From NCBI RefSeq assembly GCF_001866655.1, contig NZ_MLYR01000018.1, positions 62,001 through 126,000 on the forward strand: a DNA stretch of 64,000 bases, written 5' to 3'. Positions 63,908-64,000 of the stretch are shown piece by piece. The notes below the pieces were generated by a model, which searched no databases, was not told the origin of the DNA, and worked only from the letters and a program-made list of their open reading frames with translations. The translations under genes and the position numbers were made by a program. The stretch is from Bacillus sp. MUM 116 (GTDB lineage: Bacteria; Bacillota; Bacilli; Bacillales; Cytobacillaceae). The stretch's first letter is position 1; each line of letters opens with the position of its first letter.

Positions 63908-64000
63908 TTTAATAACGATTGCCATGCCAAAAGGACGGATCTTTGAAGAGGCTGTTGTTTTACTTCGGAAAGCAGGCTATAGGCTACCTCCTGAATTTGA
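63900..64000 (+). CDS. hisG: ATP phosphoribosyltransferase HisG (3' partial)
   Basis: The first 33 codons are in the window: [20 protein letters not shown], then [25 protein letters not shown] is the HisG N-terminal signature. ATG 63900 follows AAAGGAG by 8 bases and overlaps the hisZ stop. HisG joins ATP and PRPP; the presence of hisZ indicates the short HisG form, but the length cannot be seen. Confidence 0.95.
   Translation, partial: MSDLITIAMPKGRIFEEAVVLLRKAGYRLPPEF

Overview
The window is a low-GC Gram-positive chromosome segment from a spore-forming Bacillaceae member. Gene content and order (degSU, comF, hpf, secA-prfB, cccB, ftsEX, ctpB, minJ, csbA-uvrBA, yvlBD, hprK-lgt-ppaX-yvoF-hisZ-hisG) follow the Bacillus subtilis 300-degree region closely, but with insertions and deletions. 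A Neobacillus- or Mesobacillus-like species is my guess; the genus cannot be fixed from this sequence alone. I saw no tRNA, rRNA, transposase, prophage or CRISPR array.

1-12.3 kb is a wall teichoic acid locus. It holds a partial glycerophosphotransferase, a fused GT2/glycerophosphotransferase, tagD, a TagB-like protein, the exporter tagG-tagH, and two tandem secreted SH3-repeat glucosaminidases. 12.5-20 kb continues envelope functions: an O-antigen ligase-like polymerase, a MurJ/MviN flippase on the minus strand, tagA, a GT4 glycosyltransferase, tagO and an LCP-family teichoic acid ligase. Together they cover linkage-unit synthesis (TagO, TagA), precursor and polymer synthesis (TagD and the TagB/F-like proteins), export (TagGH) and attachment (LCP).

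20-32.7 kb carries yvyE, degS-degU, a minus-strand phosphate uptake operon (stalk/propeller protein, pstS, pstC, pstA, without pstB), degV, comFA-comFC (no comFB), a CotF-like spore coat gene and hpf with a sigma-B-type promoter. The flagellar block that lies between comF and hpf in B. subtilis is absent. 32.9-45.7 kb holds secA, a cluster of DnaA boxes, prfB with its programmed frameshift, yvjA, cccB, an array of 52-bp tandem repeats, ftsE-ftsX with a CwlO-like M23 hydrolase, ctpB and minJ.

45.7-52 kb is a metal-resistance island: cadC with two operators, a cadA whose first metal-binding cysteine codon reads TGA, czcD and copA with CsoR-like operators. 52-64 kb returns to core genes: csbA, uvrB-uvrA behind a LexA-like box, yvlB, yvlD, hprK-lgt-ppaX-yvoF and the start of the his operon.

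The most unusual signals are the TGA at the cadA CxxC motif, the exactly periodic 52-bp array (with related 50-bp and 21-bp arrays), the DnaA-box cluster between secA and prfB, a three-copy dispersed repeat of about 165 bp, and the pst operon that lacks an ATPase gene but starts with a stalk/propeller protein.
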